DNA of 64,000 nt from JAICJC01 sp963757605 (GTDB lineage: Bacteria > Actinomycetota > Thermoleophilia > Gaiellales > JAICJC01), in assembly GCA_963757605.1 (NCBI GenBank), contig CAVWSF010000005.1:310001-374000 (forward strand). The letters are read 5' to 3'. Below the pieces are notes generated by a model that was not told the DNA's origin, did not search any database, and saw nothing but the letters and a program-made list of their open reading frames with translations. Shown here in pieces: positions 8,593-15,651 of the stretch. The position numbers and the translations under genes were made by a program. Within the stretch, counting starts at the first letter, position 1, and every line of letters starts with the position of its first letter.

Positions 8593-9051
8593 ATGCAGCA
8601 CAGGCTCGCACTCGTCCTCACCGTCGTCGGCGCGATCGCGCTTCCGGTCGTCATGGCCGCGACGGTGCTCTACGCCTCCGACGCCGCGATCGGCGACGCC
8701 GGCCAGCCGCTCTCGCCGAGGTTCGGAACGCCCTCGCCGGGGACAACCGGCGGGACCACCACCGGCGACAAGCCCGGGCATCCCACTCCTGACGACCACG
8801 GCGGAGCCACGAGCGGCGGCGACGACCACGGCGGATCGACCTCCGGCGGATCGACGGACGGCGGTGGATCGACCGGCGGCGGATCGGATGACACCTCGGG
8901 CGGCGGGTCGACGAGCGGCGGCAGCGGCTCGAACGGCGGCGGTGGATCAAGCGGCGGCAGCGGCTCCTCCGGGAGCGGGTCGGGCGGCGGCTCCGGCGGC
9001 TCCTCGCACGGCGGCGGGGACGACGGCGGCGGCCACGGCGGCGACGACTAG
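8593..9051 (+). CDS. Membrane-anchored Gly/Ser/Asp-rich low-complexity protein
   Basis: The 152-residue product starts with one hydrophobic segment (about residues 4-24, a signal peptide or signal anchor). From about residue 45 on it is a low-complexity tail of Gly, Ser, Thr, Asp and His, for example GGGSTGGGSDDTSGGGST. No catalytic domain is visible. The His/Asp-rich end (HGGGDDGGGHGGDD) could bind metal, which is speculation. It follows the two-component system by 46 bases and precedes another acidic, glycine-rich exported protein. Confidence 0.75.
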   Translation: MQHRLALVLTVVGAIALPVVMAATVLYASDAAIGDAGQPLSPRFGTPSPGTTGGTTTGDKPGHPTPDDHGGATSGGDDHGGSTSGGSTDGGGSTGGGSDDTSGGGSTSGGSGSNGGGGSSGGSGSSGSGSGGGSGGSSHGGGDDGGGHGGDD

Positions 9052-9122
9052 CGACCGCTTGCCAAGGGCTTGCGAACACCGTTCCGCGCCATAGCCCGCC
9101 CCTAACCTTGCACCTCCTACTC

Positions 9123-9145
9123 TGGGTTTGTTGCACGGAAACCCA
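9123..9145 (+). promoter_or_regulatory. Leader hairpin before the exported-protein gene
   Basis: TGGGTTT (9123-9129) and AAACCCA (9139-9145) form a perfect 7-bp stem with a 9-base loop directly before the AAGGAG ribosome site of the gene at 9164. The end of the stem touches the Shine-Dalgarno, so the fold could affect translation. This is inferred from sequence symmetry only. Confidence 0.4.
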
Positions 9146-9163
9146 AGGAGAGGAGAGAGGCAG

Positions 9164-9628
9164 ATGAACACCACCAAGCTCACACGGAGGATCGTCCTCG
9201 GCATCGGCATCCCGGCGGCCCTGGCCACGGGTGCGATTGCCGCGGCTGCGAGCAGCAACGGCTCCCCGCAGTCCGACAAGGCGACGACGACCATCACACA
9301 GACCGCCCCCGGGACGACCGAGGTCGTGTCGGTCCGCGAGCCCGGCGAGGACATCCGCGGCAACGCCGACGAGAACGAGCTGCGCGGCCGCGCGAACGAG
9401 CCCGGCGAGGACGTCCGCGGGAACGGCGACGAGGCCGAGCATCAGAACGAGGCCGGCGACGACAACGGCCAGAACGACCAGGCCGACGACAACGGCAACC
9501 CCGGCCCGGGTGGCGGCGAGGACTCGAACAGCGGCCCCGGCGGCGGCAACGACGACGGCAGCGGCCATGACGCCGGTGACGACAACGGCGGCTCCGGCCA
9601 CGGCGGCGGCGGCGGCGGCGACGACTAG
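9164..9628 (+). CDS. Exported acidic Asp/Asn/Gly-rich protein
   Basis: This 154-residue protein starts with a twin-basic signal-like N-terminus (MNTTKLTRRIVLGIG then a hydrophobic stretch to about residue 30). The mature part is very acidic. It contains an internal duplication: EPGEDIRGNADENE and, 18 residues later, EPGEDVRGNGDEAE. The tail is rich in Asp, Asn and Gly and ends in a Gly run. The ATG at 9164 has a strong AAGGAG site. A calcium- or metal-binding cell-surface role is possible but unproven. It is probably co-expressed with the next gene. Confidence 0.75.
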   Translation: MNTTKLTRRIVLGIGIPAALATGAIAAAASSNGSPQSDKATTTITQTAPGTTEVVSVREPGEDIRGNADENELRGRANEPGEDVRGNGDEAEHQNEAGDDNGQNDQADDNGNPGPGGGEDSNSGPGGGNDDGSGHDAGDDNGGSGHGGGGGGDD

Positions 9629-9677
9629 GCCTCAAGGCAACCAGCCCGACGACTTTCATCGAGAAGGGACTCATCAG

Positions 9678-10079
9678 ATGACGTTCACCAAGACCATGAA
9701 GCCGCTCGCAGCCCTGGCGGCGACCGTGATGGCAACCGCCGTCGTGGCCGTCCCGGCCCAGGCCCGCGGCACCACCATCACGGCGGCCCTCCACGGAGCG
9801 GCCGGCCTCCCGAGCGCGACCGGCTCCGCCAAGTTCAAGAAGGACGGCGCGAAGCGCGAGTTCGAGGCCCAGGTCGAGCACGTCCGCTCACTGGCCGGCA
9901 AGCGCCTCACCGTGTTCGTCCACGGTACGAAGGTCGGCACGATGATGGTCGGCGGCCTCGGCCGCGCGCACCTCAACCGCTCGACCGAGCTGGGCCAGCG
10001 GGTGCCGCAGGTCACGGCCGGGAACCGGGTCAACGTCCGCACCGCGGCCGGCACCCTGGTCGCGACCGGCAAGTTCTAG
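9678..10079 (+). CDS. Small secreted basic protein
   Basis: A 133-residue protein with a clear signal peptide (about residues 1-28, hydrophobic AALAATVMATAVVAV then PAQARG as a likely cleavage region). The mature domain (about 100 residues) is beta-rich with repeated strand-like segments (ITAALHGAAG, RLTVFVHG, RVNVRTAAGTLVATG). Many actinobacterial secreted proteins of unknown role look like this; I do not assign a function. GAGAAGGG precedes the ATG at 9678. It is third in the row of exported proteins behind the two-component system. Confidence 0.75.
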   Translation: MTFTKTMKPLAALAATVMATAVVAVPAQARGTTITAALHGAAGLPSATGSAKFKKDGAKREFEAQVEHVRSLAGKRLTVFVHGTKVGTMMVGGLGRAHLNRSTELGQRVPQVTAGNRVNVRTAAGTLVATGKF

Positions 10080-10318
10080 GAAGACCCGTCCGGAGGGGCA
10101 GAGAACGGGCACAGGCACGGCGCCGGCCGCCGATGAGGCGGCCGGCGCTTGCCGATGGGGGCATGAGGGCGGTGGCGCGCCGGCCGGTGGGACACGGCGT
10201 GCGCCACCGCCCTCGCGACGTCCGTGACGGGCGTCGCGAAGCGGACGAGCAGGCAGACGGCAACGACGAGCGCCACAACGAGGAGGGCGTACTCGACCGT
10301 GGCCTGTCCTCTCGACAC
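10076..10318 (-). CDS. Flp-type (type IVb) prepilin
   Basis: The 80-residue product has the short prepilin leader MSRG, then QATVEYALLVVALVVAVCLL, where Gly is followed by a Glu at +5 and a long hydrophobic helix as in Flp/Tad pilins. The C-terminal 35 residues are Arg/Pro/His rich and may partly be an artefact of running across the terminator hairpin; the pilin core is the reliable part. It lies 1.5 kb from the end of the Tad operon but is not part of it. Two more pilin genes are at 28226 and 39185. Confidence 0.7.
   Translation of the reverse strand: MSRGQATVEYALLVVALVVAVCLLVRFATPVTDVARAVAHAVSHRPARHRPHAPIGKRRPPHRRPAPCLCPFSAPPDGSS
10120..10148. terminator. Strong GC hairpin at the 3' ends of convergent genes
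   Basis: A perfect 12-bp stem (GCGCCGGCCGCC with GGCGGCCGGCGC) encloses a 5-base loop. It lies just downstream of the secreted protein gene and inside the 3' part of the opposite-strand pilin frame. There is no U-run, as is common for hairpin terminators in GC-rich actinobacteria. Confidence 0.6.
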
Positions 10319-10408
10319 GCCGACACGCTACGGCACAAGCCGTCACACGTGGCCGGCGGACCGCAACGAGGGTGCGCCGGATCGGTCACGCGAGCCGATG
10401 CTCGACGG

Positions 10409-10597
10409 TTGATTCCACGGCGCCGTGATGTCCTGGGCGGCGAGAACCGAGCAGCGCAAGGACGCAGGGAGGCCCAATATCGGTGATATTGGGCCGACCG
10501 AGGACGCCGCGATGCGACAGTTCGCAGCCGCAGCCCCACCAACGCCCCGACAACCCACCACAGTCGGACGTCCAGGCGCGCGGCGCCGTGGAATCAA
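10409..10597. repeat. 17-bp inverted repeat flanking the first structured element
   Basis: TTGATTCCACGGCGCCG at 10409-10425 is the exact reverse complement of 10581-10597. The arms enclose the 150-nt RNA-like element and could form a long closing stem or mark the ends of an inserted unit. The second element (26053) has only a loose equivalent. Confidence 0.75.
10428..10577 (+). ncRNA. Structured RNA-like element, copy 1 (HEARO/omega-RNA-like)
   Basis: About 150 nt between the pilin and VOC genes. Bases 10432-10472 are identical to 26057-26097. They are followed by a hairpin at 10473-10493 (9-bp stem, GGT loop), a shared 14-nt block, a diverged segment, a second shared block and a shared CGTCCAGGC end. 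The hairpin differs from copy 2 by paired changes that keep pairing, which supports an RNA. The core order (CGCAAGGACGCAGG, hairpin, then GCGATGCGACAGTT) resembles the scaffold of HEARO/IscB omega RNAs as I remember it. No IscB gene is nearby. Strand is assigned by that resemblance. Confidence 0.5.
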
Positions 10598-10602
10598 TCG
10601 TC

Positions 10603-10608
10603 TAGTCT
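10603..10608 (+). promoter_or_regulatory. Putative -10 box TAGTCT of a leaderless promoter
   Basis: TAGTCT is six bases before the GTG at 10615 and begins six bases after the right arm of the element-flanking inverted repeat, so the element borders directly on the promoter of the VOC gene. Confidence 0.55.
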
Positions 10609-10614
10609 CGCCCG

Positions 10615-11061
10615 GTGGCCGAGAACGCCCGCCTGATCGGCGTCAACCACGTCGCCCTCGAGGTGGGCGACGTCGACGAGGCGGTCGGGCTCTACGGACG
10701 GCTCTTCGACTTCAGCATGCGCGGCCGCGGCCGGAGGATGGCGTTCGTCGACATGGGCGACCAGTTCCTCGCGATCGCACAGGGCCGCTCACAGCCGCCC
10801 GACGACGAGCGCCATTTCGGCCTCGTGGTCGACGACGTCTCGCGGGCCCGCGAAGCTGTGGTGCGCGAGGGCCTCGCCATCGCCTCGGACACCGGCCAGA
10901 GCTTCGACTTCCGCGACCCCTGGGGCAACCGCTTCCAGGTGGTCGGCTACGGCGACATCCAGTTCGAGCGCACGGACGGCGTCAAGCGCAAGCTCGGGAT
11001 CGAGGAGCTCGGAAAGACGGCCGACGCGAAGCGCCAGATCTCCGAGCGCGGGCTGGAGTGA
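10615..11061 (+). CDS. VOC-superfamily (glyoxalase-like) protein
   Basis: The 148-residue protein has two beta-alpha-beta-beta-beta modules: IGVNHVALEVGDVDEAVGLY opens the first (metal-ligand His) and ERHFGLVVDDVSRAREAV the second; DPWGNRFQVVGYGD ends the second module as in dioxygenase/lyase-type VOC proteins. The C-terminal 30 residues are basic (VKRKLGIEELGKTADAKRQ). The substrate is unknown. The GTG start at 10615 follows the TAGTCT box by six bases, implying a leaderless mRNA. Confidence 0.82.
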   Translation: MAENARLIGVNHVALEVGDVDEAVGLYGRLFDFSMRGRGRRMAFVDMGDQFLAIAQGRSQPPDDERHFGLVVDDVSRAREAVVREGLAIASDTGQSFDFRDPWGNRFQVVGYGDIQFERTDGVKRKLGIEELGKTADAKRQISERGLE

Positions 11062-11409
11062 GCCTCGCGCCGCGGCGGTCACCAGCCCGGTCGACCTCCT
11101 GCGACCGGCTGCCAGAGCAACCGCCGCCGCAGATCCGGCGGCGATCAGGAGGAGCACGGCCACACGTCGCAGACCGTCCGACGAGTGCTCCCAGTACGTG
11201 ATGTGGTCGGGTGAGTAGTACCCGTCATCCGTGAACAGGCGCCCGGCGCCGGCGACGACGCAGAACGCGACCCACCAGCCGGCGATCACGAGCGCCCGCC
11301 GCCTGCGCTGCCCGGCCGGCGCTCGCCACACGGCGACGCCGAGCGCGAATGGGAAGACCAGCGTGCCGTACACGGCACCCGCGAACAGCCACGTCGCGAC
11401 GTCGTTCAT
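10789..11409 (-). CDS. Three-span integral membrane protein; 3' end uncertain
   Basis: From the start at 11409 the first ~115 residues are convincing: hydrophobic helices at about 4-24, 39-58 and 82-105, with MNDVATWLFAGAVYGTLVF at the N-terminus and a polar DDGYYSPDHITYWEHS loop between helices 2 and 3. After about residue 115 the frame runs antisense through the VOC gene and loses protein character. The true gene may end near 11079, where a neighbouring frame has a stop; a small indel would explain this. The family is not recognised. Confidence 0.5.
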   Translation of the reverse strand: MNDVATWLFAGAVYGTLVFPFALGVAVWRAPAGQRRRRALVIAGWWVAFCVVAGAGRLFTDDGYYSPDHITYWEHSSDGLRRVAVLLLIAAGSAAAVALAAGRRRSTGLVTAAARGSLQPALGDLALRVGRLSELLDPELALDAVRALELDVAVADHLEAVAPGVAEVEALAGVRGDGEALAHHSFAGPRDVVDHEAEMALVVGRL

Positions 11410-11433
11410 CGCCGCCCCGGCCTGTGTGCCCGG

Positions 11434-11697
11434 CTACCGGCGCGCGACGGTGCGGAGCCCGACGCCACCGGCGACGAGCACGCCTCCGACCGCGGTCAGC
11501 GCCAGCAGGTCGAGCCCGGTGAACGGAAGCGATCCGCCTCCGCCGCCGGCCTGCTCGCCCTTCACGCCGCCGTACTGCCCGTCGGCCGGCGTGGTGTCCG
11601 CGAACGCCGGCACAGCGGAAAGCAGAACCGCCGCGACGACCGACACGACAACCAGACCGATCGTCCTTCGCATCCTCGTCATGGTGCGCTGCATCAT
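11434..11697 (-). CDS. Small LPxTG-type surface protein
   Basis: The 87-residue product has a signal peptide (MTRMRRTIGLVVVSVVAAVL, cleavage near AFADTT), a short Gly-rich mature segment, and a C-terminal sorting signal: LPFTG, a hydrophobic helix (LDLLALTAVGGVLVAGGVG) and a basic tail RTVARR. Sortase would link it to the cell wall, or it may stay as a two-span membrane peptide. The ATG at 11697 follows GGGGAGG by seven bases; upstream in-frame starts lack this. No sortase gene is in the window. Confidence 0.75.
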   Translation of the reverse strand: MMQRTMTRMRRTIGLVVVSVVAAVLLSAVPAFADTTPADGQYGGVKGEQAGGGGGSLPFTGLDLLALTAVGGVLVAGGVGLRTVARR

Positions 11698-11814
11698 CGC
11701 CGTGCCTCCCCTTGCTCGGTGCACTCTTGTCCGAGACGATCCTCGTTGCAGGATTCTTCCCGCGCATCGGGGTTCCTCCCGATCGCCGCTGCGGAGAGGC
11801 CGCAGCCGCGATCG

Positions 11815-13047
11815 TCAATCCGGGTCGCCGGCGATGGCTCTCGCGATCCGCTCGGCGTCGGCGGGGGCGCCCCAGATGATCCCGGACTTACGCAGGCGCT
11901 GCCACGGCGCGCCGAGCAGGTGGAGGCCGGGAACCGGCGTTTCACCGTCGGAGTGCGGGATCGTGCCGGCGTCCACGAGCCCGGGGATGGCGACGGCGTC
12001 GAGCCGTGGCCGCATGCCGGTGCACCAGATGACGGTGCCGATCCCCTCCCGATCGAGACGGACCTCCCGCGGCGCAGCTCGCCCGATCCCCTCGAGCGGT
12101 GCGCACGACGGGTCGCTCTCGGCGGGCGGCGCCTCGATCCCCGCGCGGTCGATGTACTGGTCGATGCCTCGCAGCAGCGCGGCCGCGGCCTCGTCGGCGT
12201 AGCGGGCGTGCTCGGCGACGTCGTCTTCGAGCTCCAGCCGCTCCCCTCCCGCGCCGGTCAGGCGGCCCAGCAGCTCGACCCCGCGCCGCGCGAGCGAGTG
12301 AAGCGAGAGCGAGTGCCCGTCGTCGGTGCCGGAGATCAGGGGCTGGCGAACTTGGAGCACCGCGGCATCGACGTCGCCCCGCCGCACGTCGTAGAAGCCG
12401 CTCTCCGTCCACCACCCGAGCGTGTCGCGGCCGCGGTGGCGGCGGGGCACCCAGGCGACCCGGCTCGTCGAGAGCAGGACGCGGCGTCCGGCGGAGGCCA
12501 GGTCCTCGGCGATCTGGCAGCCCGACTGCCCGCCGCCGACGACCAGCACGCCTCCCTCGGCGATCTCCGAGGGCGAGCGGTACGTGGCTGTGTCGAGCTG
12601 GAGGAGCCGCGGCGAGAGCTCCTCGGCGAGCGGCGGGCGCACCGGGACGCGCTGGAACCCGGTTGCGAGGATCACGCTCCGAGCCGAGAGGGCGCCGTCG
12701 CCGACCCGGACGGTGAAGCCGGCGTCGCCGCGTCGCTCGACCCGGGCCGGGCCGGCGTTCTCGCTCACCGGCAGGGCGCGGACACGCACGAACTCCTCGA
12801 GCGCCTCCGCGAACTCCTGCGCCGCGTCGAAGCCGTCGCCCTCGGCGACGGTCTGCCCGGGGAGCCGCGACATCCACCGAACCGTGTTCAGCCGGAACGA
12901 GTCCCAGCGATCGGTGCGCCACGTCTGGCCGATGCGGCCCTCCTCGAGCACGACATGCTCGACGCCGCGGCCGGCGAGCGCCCAGCTCGCGGCGAAGCCG
13001 GCATGGCCGGCCCCGACGACCACTGTGTCGACGTCGTGCACGGCCAT
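11815..13047 (-). CDS. FAD-dependent monooxygenase-like flavoprotein
   Basis: 410 residues with an N-terminal FAD dinucleotide fold (DTVVVGAGHAGFAASWAL), a central NAD(P) fold (VLVVGGGQSGCQIAEDLASAG) and the ATGFQ segment of flavin-containing monooxygenase/CzcO-like proteins. It likely uses NADPH and oxygen on an unknown organic substrate. It begins 32 bases after tadC on the same strand, so it may be the last gene of the Tad operon, although no pilus role is known. The ATG at 13047 lacks a clear ribosome site; the GTG six bases in is an alternative. Confidence 0.82.
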   Translation of the reverse strand: MAVHDVDTVVVGAGHAGFAASWALAGRGVEHVVLEEGRIGQTWRTDRWDSFRLNTVRWMSRLPGQTVAEGDGFDAAQEFAEALEEFVRVRALPVSENAGPARVERRGDAGFTVRVGDGALSARSVILATGFQRVPVRPPLAEELSPRLLQLDTATYRSPSEIAEGGVLVVGGGQSGCQIAEDLASAGRRVLLSTSRVAWVPRRHRGRDTLGWWTESGFYDVRRGDVDAAVLQVRQPLISGTDDGHSLSLHSLARRGVELLGRLTGAGGERLELEDDVAEHARYADEAAAALLRGIDQYIDRAGIEAPPAESDPSCAPLEGIGRAAPREVRLDREGIGTVIWCTGMRPRLDAVAIPGLVDAGTIPHSDGETPVPGLHLLGAPWQRLRKSGIIWGAPADAERIARAIAGDPD

Positions 13048-13079
13048 ATTCAACAGGACGGCCCTCGGCGCGGCGGTCT

Positions 13080-13925
13080 TCACGTATGCGTCGCCAGCGA
13101 TCCGGCGATCGTCAGCCCCACCGCCGCAGCGATCGGCAGGAGCGCGGCCGGCACCAGCACGAAGACCACGACGACCAGCACGCGCGGCCCGGCCCGAGCG
13201 GCCTGCTCCTGGACGGCACGCGCCGCTTCGGCCCGGCTGCGCTCGGCCTGGTCGCGCAGCGCCTCGGCCAGCGGGACGCCCAGCCGGTCGCCCAGCCGCA
13301 GCGCGAGCCCGAGCGCCGCGAGCGTCGGCGCGCCTGTGCGCTCGCCGAGGTCGCGGAACTCCTCGCTGCGCGGCCGGCCGAGCGCGATCGCGACGCGCGA
13401 GCGCTCGAGCTCCTCGGCCAGCTCGCCGCGGGCGGCGCGGGCGGCGCCGGCGAGCGCTGCGTCGAGCGGGATCCCGGCCTCCACGCCTGCCGCGACCAGC
13501 TCCAGCAGCGCCGGCGCGGCCCGCTCGATCTGGGCGCTTCGCCGCTTGGCGAGCGACCGCAGCCACAGGTCGGGGTACGTGAGCCCGAATGCGATGAGCC
13601 CAGCGCCGAGGATGACGGCCACGAGTCCGCCCGCCGCCACGCCGCCAACGACCGCCAGAGCCGCGAACGCCACGGCCGCCCCGGCGCGGGCCGCGGGGAC
13701 GTCGGCACTCGCGATGGGCGAGCCGGCCCGCCGGAGCAGGCCGGGGTCGGGCGGCGCGGCGAGTCGCCCGGGCAGCCGGTCCGCGAGCCTCCGCCCGACC
13801 GCGACCATGAGCTCGATCGGGGTGCGCCGGTCCGTCGACCCGCGCACACACGGATCCCGCCGGTACGAGCGCGCGGCCTCGATCCCGACCAGCGCGGCGG
13901 CGATGAGCAGGCTCCAGCCGCTCAT
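13080..13925 (-). CDS. tadC: Tad pilus inner-membrane protein TadC (T2SSF domain)
   Basis: The 281-residue protein has membrane helices near the N-terminus (about 4-18), in the middle (about 81-120) and at the C-terminus (VLVVVVFVLVPAALLPIA), flanking a cytoplasmic T2SSF helical domain (RAAPALLELVAAGVEAGIPLDAAL). Such proteins form the platform on which the TadA ATPase assembles Flp pili. It overlaps tadB by four bases (ATGA). In TadB/TadC pairs the downstream gene is usually tadC, hence the name. Confidence 0.82.
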   Translation of the reverse strand: MSGWSLLIAAALVGIEAARSYRRDPCVRGSTDRRTPIELMVAVGRRLADRLPGRLAAPPDPGLLRRAGSPIASADVPAARAGAAVAFAALAVVGGVAAGGLVAVILGAGLIAFGLTYPDLWLRSLAKRRSAQIERAAPALLELVAAGVEAGIPLDAALAGAARAARGELAEELERSRVAIALGRPRSEEFRDLGERTGAPTLAALGLALRLGDRLGVPLAEALRDQAERSRAEAARAVQEQAARAGPRVLVVVVFVLVPAALLPIAAAVGLTIAGSLATHT

Positions 13926-14512
13926 GCCTCGATCGCTGCGATCCGGCGGACGAGCAGGTGGCCGGCGGCGGCGAGGACCGCCGAGCCGAGAAGCGCCGCC
14001 CAGCCCAGCGGGCTCCCGAGCACCAGCCCGAGCCCGGGCCTGTCGAGCAGCCAGAGCGCGCCCACCCCGAAGGCCGGCATGCCGGTCACCATCCGGCCGG
14101 TGGCACGAGCCTGGGCCGTCGCGACCGAGGCGGCCCGGCGCAGTTCCTCGCGCGAGCGCAGGACGTCAGCCATCCGGTCGAGCAGGAGCACCAGGTCTCC
14201 GCCTGTGCGGGCCTGCATCTCGACGACCGCCCGCAGGTGCGCGACATCCGCGTCCGCCCCGAACGCGGCGAGCGCCTCATCGGGCGGCGCCCCGAGCGCA
14301 ATCCGGGCCGCCGCCTCGCGAAGCGCCGCTGCGCTCGGCTCGGGGACGTCGCCAGCGGCGTCTGCCACCGCCTGGCGAAGCGACCGCCCGGCCCGGACGT
14401 ACGCGGCGATGACTGACACGACGACCGGGAGCTGCGCCCGCCGGAGCCGAGCGGTCCGGCCGGCGGCGATCCGGCGCCGCACGTCCACCGGGCTCAGGCG
14501 GCGGAGGGGCAT
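13922..14512 (-). CDS. tadB: Tad pilus inner-membrane protein TadB (T2SSF domain), short
   Basis: 196 residues with a T2SSF helical domain (LPVVVSVIAAYVRAGRSLRQA, then MQARTGGDLVLLLDRMADVL) and two C-terminal hydrophobic segments. It is shorter than the usual TadB of about 300 residues and lacks an N-terminal membrane segment. The ATG at 14512 has GGAG upstream and overlaps the tadA end by 19 bases. With TadC it should form the inner-membrane platform of the Flp pilus machine. Confidence 0.82.
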   Translation of the reverse strand: MPLRRLSPVDVRRRIAAGRTARLRRAQLPVVVSVIAAYVRAGRSLRQAVADAAGDVPEPSAAALREAAARIALGAPPDEALAAFGADADVAHLRAVVEMQARTGGDLVLLLDRMADVLRSREELRRAASVATAQARATGRMVTGMPAFGVGALWLLDRPGLGLVLGSPLGWAALLGSAVLAAAGHLLVRRIAAIEA

Positions 14513-15651
14513 CGCTCCTGCACCAGCCGCTCCAGGAGCCCGCGGTCGAGCGGTCGCAGGCCCGCCGGGTCGCGGCCCTCGATCCGCTGGATCGTCCGCG
14601 CGCCGTCGGCGCTCCGCACCAGGTGCACGACGACGTCGATCGCAGCCCGCACCTGCTCGCGCACCGCCGAGTGCGGGAGATCGAGGCCCGACATGAGCGC
14701 CATCGTCTCGATCCGGCGCAGCGCATCGGCCGGCGAGCTGGCGTGCACGGTGGTCAGCGACCCGTCGTGGCCGGTGTTCATGGCCTGGAGCATGTCGATC
14801 GCCTCGCCGCCCCTAACCTCGCCCACGACGATCCGGTCGGGCCGCATCCGAAGAGCGTTTCGGACGAGCGCCCGCAGCGTCACCTCGCCTCTCCCCTCCA
14901 CATTCGGCGGCCGCGACTCGAGCCGGGCCACGTTCCGCTGGGGCAGGCGGAGCTCGGCGGCATCCTCCACCGTGACGATCCGCTCGGAGGGATCGATGAA
15001 CGCGGCAAGCGCGTTCAGGAGGGTGGTCTTGCCGGTGCCGGTACCGCCCGACACGACGACGTTCACCCGCCGGCGCACGGCCGCGCCGAGGAGGTCGACC
15101 TGGCCGGGCGCGATCGTGCCCAGCTCCACGAGGTCGGCGATCCGCATGGGCTCCGTCGGGAAGCGCCGGATCGTGAGCAGCGGCCCGTCGACCGCCAGCG
15201 GCGGAAGCACGGCGTTCACGCGGCTGCCGTCAGGCAGGCGGACGTCCACCATCGGGCTGCCGGCATCCACACGGCGGCCGCCGGCGCCGACGACCCGCTC
15301 GATCACCTGCCGCAGGTGCTCGGCGTCGCGGAACGCGACCGGCTCGGGCGCCAGCCGGCCTGCGCGCTCGACGTACACCGAAGCCGGACCGTTGGCGATC
15401 ACCTCGGTGACCGTCGCGTCGCGCATCAACGGCTCGATCGGGCCCAGCCCGACCGCGTCGTCCACGACCTGCTCGACGAGCACGTCCACGTCAGCCGCCG
15501 GGAGGACCACACGGTCGCGCGCCAGCAGCTCGCGCAGCCGCTCACCGACGATGCGGCGCAGCGTGCGGGCATCTGCGTCGGCAGGCACGATCGCCATCTC
15601 CTCGCGCAGAAGGACGCGATACCTGCGTGCGATGCCCTCGAGCCCGCTCAA
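14494..15651 (-). CDS. tadA: Tad secretion ATPase TadA/CpaF
   Basis: About 385 residues of a hexameric type II/IV secretion ATPase that powers Flp pilus assembly. Motifs are Walker A VVSGGTGTGKTTLLNAL, Asp box (ERIVTVEDAAELRL), Walker B PDRIVVGEVRGGEA and the His box (GHDGSLTTVHASSP). The N-terminal region LGPIEPLMRDATVTEVIANG is typical of CpaF. The preferred start is TTG at 15651: it overlaps the tadZ stop as TTGA and follows GAGGT by six bases; a longer in-frame start at 15708 exists. Confidence 0.9.
   Translation of the reverse strand: MSGLEGIARRYRVLLREEMAIVPADADARTLRRIVGERLRELLARDRVVLPAADVDVLVEQVVDDAVGLGPIEPLMRDATVTEVIANGPASVYVERAGRLAPEPVAFRDAEHLRQVIERVVGAGGRRVDAGSPMVDVRLPDGSRVNAVLPPLAVDGPLLTIRRFPTEPMRIADLVELGTIAPGQVDLLGAAVRRRVNVVVSGGTGTGKTTLLNALAAFIDPSERIVTVEDAAELRLPQRNVARLESRPPNVEGRGEVTLRALVRNALRMRPDRIVVGEVRGGEAIDMLQAMNTGHDGSLTTVHASSPADALRRIETMALMSGLDLPHSAVREQVRAAIDVVVHLVRSADGARTIQRIEGRDPAGLRPLDRGLLERLVQERCPSAA

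Noticed and set aside
8800..9050. Short tandem GGC/GGATCG-like repeats resembling a repeat array
   Set aside because: They are the codons of a Gly/Ser/Asp low-complexity tail with irregular period; no constant spacers, so not a CRISPR or minisatellite.
10425..11201. Protein-coding frames running through the repeated element (e.g. 10425 and 26053 on the plus strand)
   Set aside because: The two copies share the frame only in the identical core; indels in the variable part change frame, and covariation in the hairpin supports RNA, not protein.
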